Source: Caulobacter sp. Root1455 (GTDB lineage: Bacteria > Pseudomonadota > Alphaproteobacteria > Caulobacterales > Caulobacteraceae). From it: 64,000 nucleotides of DNA. The stretch lies in NCBI RefSeq assembly GCF_001426905.1, contig NZ_LMFQ01000008.1:304-64303 (forward strand). The letters are read 5' to 3'. Under the pieces are notes generated by a model that did no database searches, was not told where the DNA came from, and worked only from the letters and a program-made list of their open reading frames with translations. Positions within the stretch are counted from its first letter, which is position 1; each line of letters starts with the position of its first letter. The position numbers and the translations under genes were made by a program. Of this stretch, positions 50,259-61,376 are shown one piece after another.

Positions 50259-53120
50259 CTACTTGGCCTTCCTGAGGGTCGGGCTGTCGAGGTCCAGCTG
50301 GTCGATCGGGATCTGCACGGCGGCCGGCAGGGCCGTCTTGACGCCGTCGCCCATCGTCTTGGCGTCGCCGACCACGATGACGCTGGTCTGGGTCGGATCC
50401 AGCACGGCCTTGGAGAAGGCCTGGACGTCGGCGGCGCCGACCGCCTCGACCTTGCCGGTATAGGCCTGGATCTCGTTCAGCGGGATGCCGTAGATCGCCA
50501 GGTTGCCCAGGATGTCGGCCAGGCCGCCCGAGGTGCCCAGGTCGCGGCCGAAATCGCCGACCAGCACCGACTTGCGCGCCGCCAGCTCGGCGGCCGAGGT
50601 CGGCTCGGCGGCCAGGCGGGTCAGCTCGTCCTTGATCAGGCCCACCACCTGGGCGGCGGACTCGTTCTTGGTCTGGACGGTGGCGGTGAAGCCGCCGATG
50701 GCCGCGCGCGGCGACAGGCTGGAGCCGGCCCCGTAGGACAGGCCGCGCTTGATGCGGATCTCCTGGTTCAGGCGGGACGAATAGCCGCCGCCCAGCACGC
50801 CGTTGGCGACGAGGCCGGCGTAGTAGCGCGGATCGGCGCGCAGGATCGCCGGCTTGGTCACCACCACCGCGGCCTGGCCGGTGCCCGGCAGGTCGACGAT
50901 GACGTTCTTGGCCGCGTAGCCGGTGGGACCCTTGACCGGAGCCGGCGGCGGGCCGGCCGGCTTGGCCCAGCCGCCGAACGCCTTCTCCGCCAGGGCGAAG
51001 CCCTGCTCGGGCGTCAGGTCGCCGGTCAGCACCAGAATGGCGTTGTCCGGGCGCCAGTTGGCGGCGTGGGTCTTGACCAGGGCGTCGCGCTGGATCTTCG
51101 GCAGCGAGCCCGGCGTGCCGTTGGCGACATGGCCGTAGCCCGAACCGGCATAGATCACGGTCGGGACCACGAAGCCCGCGACCGCGCCGGGCCGCTGATA
51201 GCTGACCGACAGGCCGTCCAGGGTCTCGGTCTTCACGCGCTCCAGCTCGTCGGCCTTGAAGGTCGGGTTCTGGGCGACGTCGGCCATGATCGCCAGGCCT
51301 TGCGGCGCCTTGTCGGCGATGACGCTGAGCGTCAGGGACGAGGCTTCCCAGCCCGAGCCGGCCTCCAGATTGGCGCCCAGGGCCTCGGTGGCGGCGGCCA
51401 CCTGGGTGGCGGTGCGGGTCTTGGTGCCCTCGGTCAGCAGTTCGGCGGTCAGGCTGGAGACGCCGGCCAGACCGGCCGGGTCGGCGCCCGAGCCGCCGCG
51501 CACGGTCAGGTCGGCGGTGATCAGCGGCAGGTCGCTGGACTTGGCGACGATGACCCGCAGGCCGTTGGCCAGGGTCTTCTCGACCGGCGAGGGCAGGACC
51601 GGCGAAACCGGCTTTCCAGGCGTGGGCGGGGCCGCGCGCTCGGCTTCGGCGGCCAGGGTGGTGACCGGTCCGCTGTAGGTCACCGACGGGACCGCCTTGG
51701 GAGCCTCGAACGGATCCTTGGCGCCGGCCGGCTTGGCCGAGTCCGGCAGGTAGCGGACGGTCACCTTCCGGTCGTCGGCCAGGTACTTGGCGGCCACGCG
51801 CTGGACGTCGGCGGCGGTCACCGCCTGCAGGGCGGCCAGATCGGTGTTGGCCCGCTCGGCGTCGCCTTCGGTGCGCAGGGCGTAACCTAGCGCGAAGGCC
51901 CGGCCGTCGATGGTCTCGCGGCCGCGCACGGCGTCGGCCAGCAGGCCGGCCTTGGCCTCGGCCAGTTCGGCGGCGGTGGGCGGGGCGGCGCGCAGCTTGG
52001 CGACCTGGGCGCTCAGCGACGCCTCGCCCTGCTCGACCGTTTTGCCGCCGGCCATGATCGCCCCGACGTAGAACAGGCCCGGCTGGGCGTTGGTGGGGGC
52101 CGAGGAGAAGATCTGCTGGGCGATCTTCTGATCGTAGACCAGGCTGTCATAGAGGCGCGACGACTTGCCGGCCGACAGGATGGCGTCCAGCACGGCCAGG
52201 GCCGGGACGTCCGGATCGGCGGCGGCGGGCGCCAGCCAGGTCATGGCCACGGCCGGCAGCGGCACGTTGGGGCCGTAGGTGGTGACGATCTTGGAGCCGG
52301 TGCGGGCCGGCTCGACCGTGGTCACCTGCTTGATCGGGGCGGCGGGCGCCTTCAGGCCGGTGAAATACTGGTCGATCCAGGCGTTGAGCTGGGCCTCGTC
52401 GAAATTGCCGACCACGATCAGGGCGGCGTTGTCGGGGCGGTAGTATTCCTGGTGGAAGGCGCGCACGTCGTCGACCGTGGCGGCGTCCAGCTCCTCGATC
52501 GAGCCGATGCCCGGACGCTTGTAGGGATGGTCGGCGAACGAGGCCTGGGTGATGTTCAGGGCGAAGAACCGGCCGTACGGATTGGCCAGCACGCGCTGGC
52601 GCAGCTCTTCCTTGACCACGTCGCGCTCGGACTTGAACACCGCCTCGTCGATGACCAGCGAGCCCAGGCGCTCGCTCTCGGCCCACAGCAGGCGCTGCAG
52701 GTGGTTGGCCGGCACCACCTCGTAATAGTTGGTGAAGTCGTCGTAGGTGGAGGCGTTGTTGAAGCCGCCGACGTCCTCGGTCAGCCGGTCGAAGAACTCG
52801 TTGGGCATGTTGCGCGTCGACTTGAACATCAGGTGTTCGAACAGGTGCGCGAAGCCCGAGCGGCCCTCCGGGTCGTCCTTGCTGCCGACTCCGTACCAGA
52901 CCTGCACCGTCACGTTGGGCGTGGTCGCGTCGCGCGAGGTATAGACCTTCAGGCCGTTGGCCAGGGTCCGCTGCTTGTAGACGATCGGCGGCACCGCCAC
53001 GCCGGCCGCTGCGGGGGCCGCCGCGGGGGCGGGCTTGGCCTGGGCCTGGGCGAGCGGTGAGAGGGCGGTGGTCGAAAGGGCCAGCGCGACGAGGGCGGCC
53101 TTGGCGGCGGGACGGATCAT
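50259..53120 (-). CDS. Exported M16 family zinc peptidase, two-lobed
   Basis: A 953-residue secreted peptidase. Signal peptide at about residues 1-27 (ALSTTALSPLAQAQA), then an Ala/Pro linker. The first M16 lobe has the inverted zinc motif HLFEH (His92, Glu95, His96) and the VVKEELRQR segment with the third ligand. The second lobe (from about 510) resembles an M16 C-terminal, non-catalytic domain. Such proteins degrade peptides in the periplasm. It heads a three-gene operon with the LOG-type and amine oxidase genes. Confidence 0.92.
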   Translation of the reverse strand: MIRPAAKAALVALALSTTALSPLAQAQAKPAPAAAPAAAGVAVPPIVYKQRTLANGLKVYTSRDATTPNVTVQVWYGVGSKDDPEGRSGFAHLFEHLMFKSTRNMPNEFFDRLTEDVGGFNNASTYDDFTNYYEVVPANHLQRLLWAESERLGSLVIDEAVFKSERDVVKEELRQRVLANPYGRFFALNITQASFADHPYKRPGIGSIEELDAATVDDVRAFHQEYYRPDNAALIVVGNFDEAQLNAWIDQYFTGLKAPAAPIKQVTTVEPARTGSKIVTTYGPNVPLPAVAMTWLAPAAADPDVPALAVLDAILSAGKSSRLYDSLVYDQKIAQQIFSSAPTNAQPGLFYVGAIMAGGKTVEQGEASLSAQVAKLRAAPPTAAELAEAKAGLLADAVRGRETIDGRAFALGYALRTEGDAERANTDLAALQAVTAADVQRVAAKYLADDRKVTVRYLPDSAKPAGAKDPFEAPKAVPSVTYSGPVTTLAAEAERAAPPTPGKPVSPVLPSPVEKTLANGLRVIVAKSSDLPLITADLTVRGGSGADPAGLAGVSSLTAELLTEGTKTRTATQVAAATEALGANLEAGSGWEASSLTLSVIADKAPQGLAIMADVAQNPTFKADELERVKTETLDGLSVSYQRPGAVAGFVVPTVIYAGSGYGHVANGTPGSLPKIQRDALVKTHAANWRPDNAILVLTGDLTPEQGFALAEKAFGGWAKPAGPPPAPVKGPTGYAAKNVIVDLPGTGQAAVVVTKPAILRADPRYYAGLVANGVLGGGYSSRLNQEIRIKRGLSYGAGSSLSPRAAIGGFTATVQTKNESAAQVVGLIKDELTRLAAEPTSAAELAARKSVLVGDFGRDLGTSGGLADILGNLAIYGIPLNEIQAYTGKVEAVGAADVQAFSKAVLDPTQTSVIVVGDAKTMGDGVKTALPAAVQIPIDQLDLDSPTLRKAK

Positions 53121-53267
53121 GAGGACGGCGCTCCGAAAGCTTGAGGGTGCGACCCTAGCATCCGGGTCCGGGGCGCCAAGCTTACCGTCTTGTCATGAAG
53201 CGCGAGGATTGCCCGGCAAGCTCAACCATGCATCCTCTGGTGGACGGATGATCAGTGGGGAAGCATC

Positions 53268-53981
53268 ATGAAATCTCTGTCCGTCGCGTGCGCCCTGGCG
53301 GCGCTCGCCATCGCCGTCGCCCCGGCCCAGGCCCGTCAGTCGGGGTTGGAGGAGGTGGTGGTCACCGGTTCGCGGGTGACGGAATATGATCCGGTCAAGA
53401 CGCCGTTCGTGACGCTCAACAAGCGCGCCGACAACCTGATCACCACGGTCCGCGTCGTCTGCGACACGCGCGACCTTTCCCAGCGCAAGCAGGAGCTGAA
53501 GGCGACGCTGCGCAACATGATCAAGGCCGCGCCCGCCGCCGGGGTCGAGCTGGGCCTGGAGGGCGAGGAGGTGATCGGCCGCTTCGACGACACCATGCTC
53601 GACGCGGTGATCCGTCCGGACGGCAAGCCCGACACCAGCGTCGCCCTGCTGATCGTCAAGACCCGCGTGGCGCCCGCCGACACCTTCGACGCCGCCACCG
53701 GCCGCATCAAGGCCTTCGCCGAGAAGACCGCCAAGGCCGGCCGCACCGAGATCCTGCCGACCGAGGACTGGAACCTGACCTTGATCGGTCCCCAGCGTTA
53801 TCGCGGCGAGGTGCTGACCCTGGTGGCCGAGGACGCCCGCAAGGTGGCGGGGACCTTCGGGCCCGACTACGCCGTGGCCGCCGAGGGGCTGCAGTTACCG
53901 CTGTCCTGGTATCAGTCGGGTCCGCTCGAGCTGGCGCTCTACGTGCCCTACAAGCTGACGGTCACGCCTCGCCCGAAGTGA
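53268..53981 (+). CDS. Secreted protein with TonB-box-like N-terminus, function unknown
   Basis: The 237-residue product has a signal peptide ending in APAQA (about residue 22). Directly after it comes LEEVVVTGSRV, which looks like the TonB-box region of TonB-dependent receptors, but no plug or barrel follows. The remainder (RADNLITTVRVVCDTRDLSQRKQELKAT in parts) weakly recalls SIMPL/DUF541-like periplasmic proteins. I do not recognise a firm family. It ends 20 bases inside the convergent dehydrogenase-like gene, an unusual overlap. The ATG at 53268 has a GGGGAAG site before it. Confidence 0.75.
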   Translation: MKSLSVACALAALAIAVAPAQARQSGLEEVVVTGSRVTEYDPVKTPFVTLNKRADNLITTVRVVCDTRDLSQRKQELKATLRNMIKAAPAAGVELGLEGEEVIGRFDDTMLDAVIRPDGKPDTSVALLIVKTRVAPADTFDAATGRIKAFAEKTAKAGRTEILPTEDWNLTLIGPQRYRGEVLTLVAEDARKVAGTFGPDYAVAAEGLQLPLSWYQSGPLELALYVPYKLTVTPRPK

Positions 53982-55671
53982 GGGCCCCCGAAGTGAGCCG
54001 GCCGGCATAGCCGAAGATCACGCCCAGCCAGGGATGGGCGACCAGGACGCGGAAGCGGTAGCCGCCGTCCCCGGTCTTGCTTGCAGCGCCGAAGGTCCGG
54101 GCCCGGATGCGCGGCGCCCAGGCGCGGGGCAGAGGGATCGGGCCCAGCCGCCAGCCCTCGAAGGTCCAGGAGAAGCCGCCCGGATCGGGCGCGGCCGCGA
54201 AGCGGAAGGTCAGGGCCCCGGCGGCCTCCTCGAACGTCCAGGGATCGTCGCGGGCCGGGGCGATGGTCGAGGCGAAGGCGCGGTCGCCGAACCGCCGGAC
54301 CCAGCGCTCGCCGTCCGCCGTCGGGGTGATCGTCACGGACGTCGGGTGCCGGCCGGGGGGCGGCAGGCCCTGCAGGCGGCGCAACAGGGCGGCCAGGCCG
54401 GGCGCTCCCCAGGCGCGCGCCGCGCCGGTCAGGGTGACGGGATCGAGGCCGGCGTGGGCGCGGCGAACGCTGTCGGGCAAACCCTGCCAGGCCGCGCCCA
54501 GCAGGCGCGGGAACAGGCCGGGCGTGTCCGGGTCCTGGCGCTCCAGCCGGGTGCGGATCGGCAGGTCGCGCAGCTCCCGCAGGATGGCGTCCAGATCGAC
54601 CAGGCCGACGCAGGGCGTGGCGCGCGGCTCGCCCGGCTTGCCGTCGAGCAGGGCGCGCAGGGCCGCCGCCGCCGGGGCGGCCGGGGTGTGGGGTCCGGCG
54701 CCGGCCTCGGCGCACAGACTCCAGCGCGCCAGGCGTCGGACGCCGTCGGCGTCCAGCCCCTCGGCGCTGACCACCATGCCGCCGCGATCCGACCCCAGCG
54801 GCGCGACCAGGCCGGCCGCCTCGCCCAGCAGCACGGCCAGCGGCTCCAGCGTGGAAAGCAGCCGCGCGCGGCGAAGCAGGCTCAGCGCCCACAGGCCCAG
54901 ATGCAGGATCGGCAGCTCCAGCCCGGCCCGGAACACCGCGTCGCGGCGAGGGTGGAACCGGGCCGGCAGCAGGTCGAGGTCGGGCGTCTCGGCCAGGCTG
55001 GTCCAGCGCCGACCCAGGCCCGGGAAAGGCGTGCGGCGCGGATCGCCCCAGCCGGGGCGGGTGTTCCAACGGCCGCGCGCGAACACCCGCACCGGCGCCC
55101 CGGCCCAGCCCAGGATGGCGCGGATCACCGACAGGCCGCGCGGGGCGCGGGCGCCGGGCGAGATCGCGGCCTCCACCCGGTCGATCCGTGTCCAGCCGGC
55201 GGTCAGGACGTCGAGGGCGGCGTGGCTGAGGGCGGGGGTCGAGCTGGCGCCGGTGATCGCCCAGCGCCCGGCGGCGCGCGCCGCGTCGTCCAGCGCCGCC
55301 TCGAAGCCGGCCACGAAGTCGCGGGCGTCGGCCAGGTCGACATAGTGGGCGCGGGCCGCGAGCACGGCGCGGGGGAAGGCGTGATCCTGCCCCTGGAACG
55401 GTCCGGCGGCGTCGACCACCGCCCAGGCGCCCAGCGCCGCCAGGCCCTTCGGGTCCAGGCGGTCCAGCCGGGCGACCTCGATCCGCGCGGCGGGCCGGGT
55501 CCTGGCCAGATCGGCCGCCAGGGCCTCCAGCGGTGGCAGGCTTCGGGCCGCCAGCACCAGGACCACGTCAGGCCAGCGGGCGATCATCGCCGCCAGTCTC
55601 TGGCCGAACACGCCGCTGGCGCCGACCAGCACGATGCGCTTGCGGCCGTCTTCCGTTCGGTTGGGGCTCAT
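53962..55671 (-). CDS. Saccharopine dehydrogenase-like protein with C-terminal DUF4166
   Basis: A 569-residue protein. The N-terminal half has a Rossmann start IVLVGASGVFGQRLAAMIARW and saccharopine dehydrogenase-like WAVVDAAGPFQGQ and YVDLADARDFVAGF motifs. The C-terminal about 170 residues (from the LFPRLLGAAWQGLPD segment) match the DUF4166 layout. The reaction is unknown. It is the last gene of a group with the DCC and SRPBCC genes. The 3' end overlaps the convergent secreted-protein gene by 20 bases. Confidence 0.8.
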   Translation of the reverse strand: MSPNRTEDGRKRIVLVGASGVFGQRLAAMIARWPDVVLVLAARSLPPLEALAADLARTRPAARIEVARLDRLDPKGLAALGAWAVVDAAGPFQGQDHAFPRAVLAARAHYVDLADARDFVAGFEAALDDAARAAGRWAITGASSTPALSHAALDVLTAGWTRIDRVEAAISPGARAPRGLSVIRAILGWAGAPVRVFARGRWNTRPGWGDPRRTPFPGLGRRWTSLAETPDLDLLPARFHPRRDAVFRAGLELPILHLGLWALSLLRRARLLSTLEPLAVLLGEAAGLVAPLGSDRGGMVVSAEGLDADGVRRLARWSLCAEAGAGPHTPAAPAAAALRALLDGKPGEPRATPCVGLVDLDAILRELRDLPIRTRLERQDPDTPGLFPRLLGAAWQGLPDSVRRAHAGLDPVTLTGAARAWGAPGLAALLRRLQGLPPPGRHPTSVTITPTADGERWVRRFGDRAFASTIAPARDDPWTFEEAAGALTFRFAAAPDPGGFSWTFEGWRLGPIPLPRAWAPRIRARTFGAASKTGDGGYRFRVLVAHPWLGVIFGYAGRLTSGALTSGEA

Positions 55672-55681
55672 GCGGCCAATC

Positions 55682-56119
55682 TCATGAAGGCGGCGGCTCC
55701 AGCACGAAGCGGGCGCGCTGCTCGGGGGTGGGCAGCATGCAGGTCGAGCGCTTGCCCATCAGCCGGTAGCGGTTGGCGGCCAGCCCGTCATAGGCGCCGT
55801 CCAGCCAGGATCGCGGCAGGGCGCCGATCACGCCCAGCCACGACCAGGGCGCGCCCAGCCGCCGCAGCAGGGCCAGGACCGCCGCGCTCTTCTCGAACGC
55901 CTGGCCGCCGTCGAGGAACAGGAAGCTGGTCGGCCGGTCCGGGTCGATCCCGTGCTCCAGAGCCAGCCGCCGCCCATAGGCCGACTGGATCGGCGTGAAG
56001 CGGATCAGGCCCTCGCGGTCGATGGCCAGCACCGCCTGGACCGAGCCGGAACAGAGATTGCAGACCCCGTCGAACAACCAGAGCGCGTCAGGTTGGGGCG
56101 CATCCGACGGTCCGCTCAT
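55682..56119 (-). CDS. DCC family thiol-disulfide oxidoreductase-like protein (DUF393)
   Basis: The 145-residue product has the DCC signature LFDGVCNLCSGSVQAVL with its CxxC pair, the RFTPIQS segment and a C-terminal hydrophobic helix region (WLGVIGALPRSWLDGAYDGLAANR). DCC proteins are thioredoxin-like but of unproven activity. The ATG at 56119 overlaps the end of the SRPBCC gene by four bases; the longer open frame upstream is that gene in another frame. Confidence 0.85.
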   Translation of the reverse strand: MSGPSDAPQPDALWLFDGVCNLCSGSVQAVLAIDREGLIRFTPIQSAYGRRLALEHGIDPDRPTSFLFLDGGQAFEKSAAVLALLRRLGAPWSWLGVIGALPRSWLDGAYDGLAANRYRLMGKRSTCMLPTPEQRARFVLEPPPS

Positions 56120-56706
56120 CGCGCCGCCGCCACGCTTTCGCGGCGCAGGGCCCGGAGGGCCTCGGGCACGTCGCGACGCATGGCCATGGTCGTCATGCCG
56201 TTGGGCAGGCCGAAGGGGGCGACGGCGCGGTTCTCGTAGGTGACCCGGGTGCCCTTGCCGCCATCGAGCGGCTCGAGCAGCCACTGGCCCTCGCAGTCCT
56301 TGATGTCGCCGCCCTCGCAGCGGAAGGCGATGCGCCGATAGGGCTCCAGAGTCAGCCGCGAGGTCGAGTGCAGGGCCGGCAGCAGGAAACTCCATTTGAC
56401 CACGTGCTCGCGCAGCTCCACGCGGCCGCCGGCGTCGCGCGACAGCACGGTGCAGCGCTTGACGCTGGGGGTCATCCGCGCGGCCCGCTCGCAGTCGAGG
56501 ATGGTGGTCCAGACCACGGCGGGCGGCGCGTCGATGTCGATCATCGCCCGCACCTGGCCGCCGCGGCCGGTCGGATCGGTGTGGGCCTCCAGCGCGACCT
56601 CGCCGCTTTCGATCCGGTGCAGCCAGTCCCGGCTGATGTCCTGCGCCCCGGCGGCCGCGGGCGCGGCCAGCATCACGAACGCAATGACTAGGGCTCGGCC
56701 AGGCAT
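56116..56706 (-). CDS. Exported SRPBCC (START-like) protein
   Basis: A 196-residue protein with a signal peptide (VIAFVMLAAPAAAGAQ, cleavage near residue 22). The SRPBCC fold follows: VRAMIDIDAPPAVVWTTILDC, ELREHVVKWSFLLPAL and GKGTRVTYENRAVAP. SRPBCC proteins hold hydrophobic ligands; being exported, it may bind lipids in the periplasm. It is followed by overlapping DCC and dehydrogenase-like genes, which suggests one pathway, but I cannot name it. Confidence 0.82.
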   Translation of the reverse strand: MPGRALVIAFVMLAAPAAAGAQDISRDWLHRIESGEVALEAHTDPTGRGGQVRAMIDIDAPPAVVWTTILDCERAARMTPSVKRCTVLSRDAGGRVELREHVVKWSFLLPALHSTSRLTLEPYRRIAFRCEGGDIKDCEGQWLLEPLDGGKGTRVTYENRAVAPFGLPNGMTTMAMRRDVPEALRALRRESVAAAR

Positions 56707-56742
56707 GAGGTGGAGCCTAGCCGAATTTCCGCCCTCGGCGCA

Positions 56743-58683
<1,941 letters not shown>

Positions 58684-59005
58684 GCCGTCAACTCCCATGA
58701 TCTTGTTGCGGCGGAGTTATGCGCGTGGCGTGGCGGGGCGCAAGAAGACCATTTGGAAATCGACCTCGACCGCGGCGCCGCCCGAAGCGCCCGCCGCATG
58801 AAACCTCCCGCGGTCGGCGAAGCCAATCGCGTCAAAGCTTCATGCGTTCCAATTCTATCCAAAATAAATTGCGCCACTTCAAGGGAACGAAATAAATCCT
58901 CAAAACAATGAACTTTATAAAGATGCAATAGTTTTCCCAACCTCGCGAACAGAGGCCAAGTATCAGCCTTGAGATCGCTAAGGTATATTATTCAGGAAAA
59001 CTCAA
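58684..59005. other. AT-rich divergent control region
   Basis: About 320 bp with no convincing gene. From about 58845 to 59000 it is much richer in A/T than the rest of the window, with runs such as AAAATAAATT and GGTATATTATT. It should hold the promoters of acs (left) and the small lipoprotein gene (right). I see no SigT motif. A short reverse-strand open frame here has no coding character. Confidence 0.5.
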
Positions 59006-59605
59006 TTGAAGCGCATTATCTATGTACCGTCGATTGTTTTGTTGTCCTTACTCGCGTCCGCGTGCGTCACGCATGAAACGGTGATGGCCGACGCCAAGCG
59101 CACCCTGGCGTTGCCGATCGCGAGCGACAACGGCCAGGCGGCGGGGGCCGGTCTGGCCTCGGCGGCGTGGGGCGATCAATGGAGCGCGACCAACCTTTAC
59201 AAGCGCGCCGCCACGGCCGACCCCTCGGTGCTCAATCGCTTCAACCTCGCCAGCGGCTACTATCTGACCGGCCGCACCGAAGAGGCCGTGGCGCTCTATC
59301 GTTCGGTGGCGCGGGACGGCCAGTTCACCCGAGTCCAGCTGAGCCCGTTGAACGGGGCCGTCGAGGGCACGGCGCGCTACATCAACCTGGGCGACGAGGC
59401 CTCGCGCCGGCTGAACGCCATGGCGCGGATCCAGGTGGCCGAGGTCGGGGCGATCGACATCGCGACGCTCCAGCCCGGCGCTGGACCCGATCGCGCTGGC
59501 GATCTGTCCGCCATGAGGGTCGTGGCCGGCTCGAGCGCGCACGACATACCCGACGATCAGGCCTTCGCCCTCGACGCTCAGGGGCCGAACGCCACGCTGC
59601 CCTAG
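59006..59605 (+). CDS. Lipoprotein with TPR-like repeat, function unknown
   Basis: A 199-residue protein with lipobox ASAC (Cys20). A short TPR-like helical region follows (LYKRAATADPSVLNRFNLASGYYLTGRTEEAVALYRSVAR, recognised by FNLASGYYLTGRTEEAVALY). The C-terminal part is polar. No firm family. It starts with TTG, AGGA standing eight bases upstream. Probably attached to the outer membrane on the periplasmic side. It follows an AT-rich control region. Confidence 0.75.
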   Translation: MKRIIYVPSIVLLSLLASACVTHETVMADAKRTLALPIASDNGQAAGAGLASAAWGDQWSATNLYKRAATADPSVLNRFNLASGYYLTGRTEEAVALYRSVARDGQFTRVQLSPLNGAVEGTARYINLGDEASRRLNAMARIQVAEVGAIDIATLQPGAGPDRAGDLSAMRVVAGSSAHDIPDDQAFALDAQGPNATLP

Positions 59606-59680
59606 CCGCCGCTCCGGCGGACGGCCGGTTCGTCTTGACGGGAGATGCCTTGCGACCATCTCCCGCCTTTCCGACAGCGC

Positions 59681-60340
59681 CTAGGCCGGCTGCCTGACCA
59701 CGCGCAGATAGGGCTTCTGCTCGTCCCAGCCGCCCGGGAACAGCGTCTTGGCCGCTTCGTTGTCCACCGAGGTGACGATGATCACGTCCTCGCCCGGCTT
59801 CCAGTCGGCCGGGGTGGCCACCTTGTGGGCGGCGGTCAGCTGCATCGAGTCGATGACCCGCAGGATCTCGTCGAAGTTCCGGCCGGTGGTCATCGGATAG
59901 ACCAGGATCAGTTTGATGGTCTTGTCGGGCGCGATGATGAAGACGTTGCGCACCGTGGCGTTGGCGGCGGCCGTGCGGCCGTCCGACGTGCCCGCCGCGT
60001 CGGCCGGCAGCATGCCGTACAGCTTGGAGACCGACAGGTCGGTGTCGGCGATCAGCGGGAAGTTGGGGGCGACCCCTTGCGTCTCGGCGATGTCGGCCGC
60101 CCACCGCGCGTGGTTGTCCGCCGGGTCGACCGACAGGCCGATGACCTTGACGCCGCGCTTGTCGAACTCGGGCTTCAGGCGCGCCACCGCGCCCAGCTCG
60201 GTGGTGCAGACGGGGGTGAAGTCCTTGGGGTGCGAGAACAGCACCACCCACTTGCCGTCGACCCAGTCGTGGAAATGGATCGGACCCTCGGTGGTGTCCT
60301 GGGTGAAGTCCGGCGCGATGTCGCCGAGTTTGAGCGTCAT
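59681..60340 (-). CDS. 1-Cys peroxiredoxin (Prx6 type)
   Basis: The 219-residue product has the peroxidatic motif HPKDFTPVCTTEL with Cys45 and no second Cys anywhere, so it is the 1-Cys type. The C-terminal YLRVVRQP is typical of the Prx6 group. It reduces hydrogen peroxide and organic peroxides with an external thiol. The ATG at 60340 is preceded by AGGAGAGA; the open frame upstream lacks similarity. It is divergent from a creatininase-family gene. Confidence 0.93.
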   Translation of the reverse strand: MTLKLGDIAPDFTQDTTEGPIHFHDWVDGKWVVLFSHPKDFTPVCTTELGAVARLKPEFDKRGVKVIGLSVDPADNHARWAADIAETQGVAPNFPLIADTDLSVSKLYGMLPADAAGTSDGRTAAANATVRNVFIIAPDKTIKLILVYPMTTGRNFDEILRVIDSMQLTAAHKVATPADWKPGEDVIIVTSVDNEAAKTLFPGGWDEQKPYLRVVRQPA

Positions 60341-60479
60341 GGATGTCTCTCCTGTCCGCCAGAATGGGGTCGGCCCAAAAGGGATGCGTGGAGCCCTAGG
60401 ATGGGCGTAAAGCCGTGCCCAAGTTGTAGGCGCGCGCCTCCCCCAGCGCCGCCCAGGATTTCTCGCGGAGTTTCCAGCC

Positions 60480-61229
60480 ATGCTGCTCGCCCTTTCGACC
60501 TGGCCCGAGATCGAGGCTTACCTGGCGACGTCGAAGACGGTGGTGGTGCCGATCGGCTCCAACGAGCAGCACGGGCCGACGGGCCTGCTGGGCACCGACT
60601 GGCTGTGCCCCGAGATCATCTCGCACGAGGCGTCCAAGCTGTCCTCGAGCGTGCTGGTGGCGCCGACCTTCAATGTCGGCATGGCCCAGCATCACCTGGC
60701 CTTTCCGGGGACGATCTTCCTGCGGCCCTCGACCTTCATCGCCGCGATCGGCGACTGGGTGCGCTCGCTGGGGGCCCATGGTTTCGAGAAGATCTATTTC
60801 CTCAACGGCCACGGCGGCAACGTCGCCTCGATCGAGGCGGCCTTCTCCGAGATCTACGCCGAGTACAGCTTCCGCCGGGAACGCAGCCCCTTCGCCCTGA
60901 AGCTGAAGAACTGGTGGGACCTGAAGGGCGTGCTCAGCCTGGCCAACCAGCAGTTCCCCACCGGCCACGGCAGCCATGCCACCCCGTCCGAGATCGCCGT
61001 GACCCAGTGGGCCTATCCGGACAGCATCAAGACCGCCGATTACGCGCCGAGGATCGCGCCCACCGGCCCGATCCGCGAGGCCCTCGACTTCCGCGCCCGC
61101 TACGCCGACGGCCGCATGGGTTCGGACCCGGCCCAGGCCACGCCGGAAAAGGGCGGCGCGCTGGTGGCCCAGGCGGCCAAGTCGCTGATCGAGGACTTGG
61201 CGGAGTTCTCGGCCGAGGCGAGGGTCTAA
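60480..61229 (+). CDS. Creatininase family amidohydrolase
   Basis: A 249-residue enzyme. Metal-binding motifs are VVPIGSNEQHGPTG, LGTDW, LNGHGGN and the Glu in HGSHATPSE, all in the usual order. Family members hydrolyse cyclic amides such as creatinine or act in riboflavin/F420 and mycofactocin pathways. The substrate is not evident. The ATG is four bases after a GTTTCCAGCC stretch with only a weak ribosome site. Confidence 0.87.
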   Translation: MLLALSTWPEIEAYLATSKTVVVPIGSNEQHGPTGLLGTDWLCPEIISHEASKLSSSVLVAPTFNVGMAQHHLAFPGTIFLRPSTFIAAIGDWVRSLGAHGFEKIYFLNGHGGNVASIEAAFSEIYAEYSFRRERSPFALKLKNWWDLKGVLSLANQQFPTGHGSHATPSEIAVTQWAYPDSIKTADYAPRIAPTGPIREALDFRARYADGRMGSDPAQATPEKGGALVAQAAKSLIEDLAEFSAEARV

Positions 61230-61249
61230 GGCGGGAGATCAACAACGTT

Positions 61250-61353
61250 TGTCATCCCGGGCGTAGCGAAGCGAAGACCCGGGACCGACGCCTGAACGCC
61301 GCGTTCCACGTCGGTCCCGGATCGGCGCGCTACGCGCTTGTCCGGGATGACAA
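61250..61353. repeat. Palindromic intergenic element, family 2, copy 1
   Basis: TGTCATCCCGGGCG at the left and TCCGGGATGACA at the right form outer arms. Inside are GACCCGGGACCGACGCCTGAACGC and GTCGGTCCCGGA. The second copy is at 63179. It separates the convergent creatininase and methyltransferase genes. Confidence 0.85.
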
Positions 61354-61376
61354 GGTTGGTGTGATCGCGACCTCGC

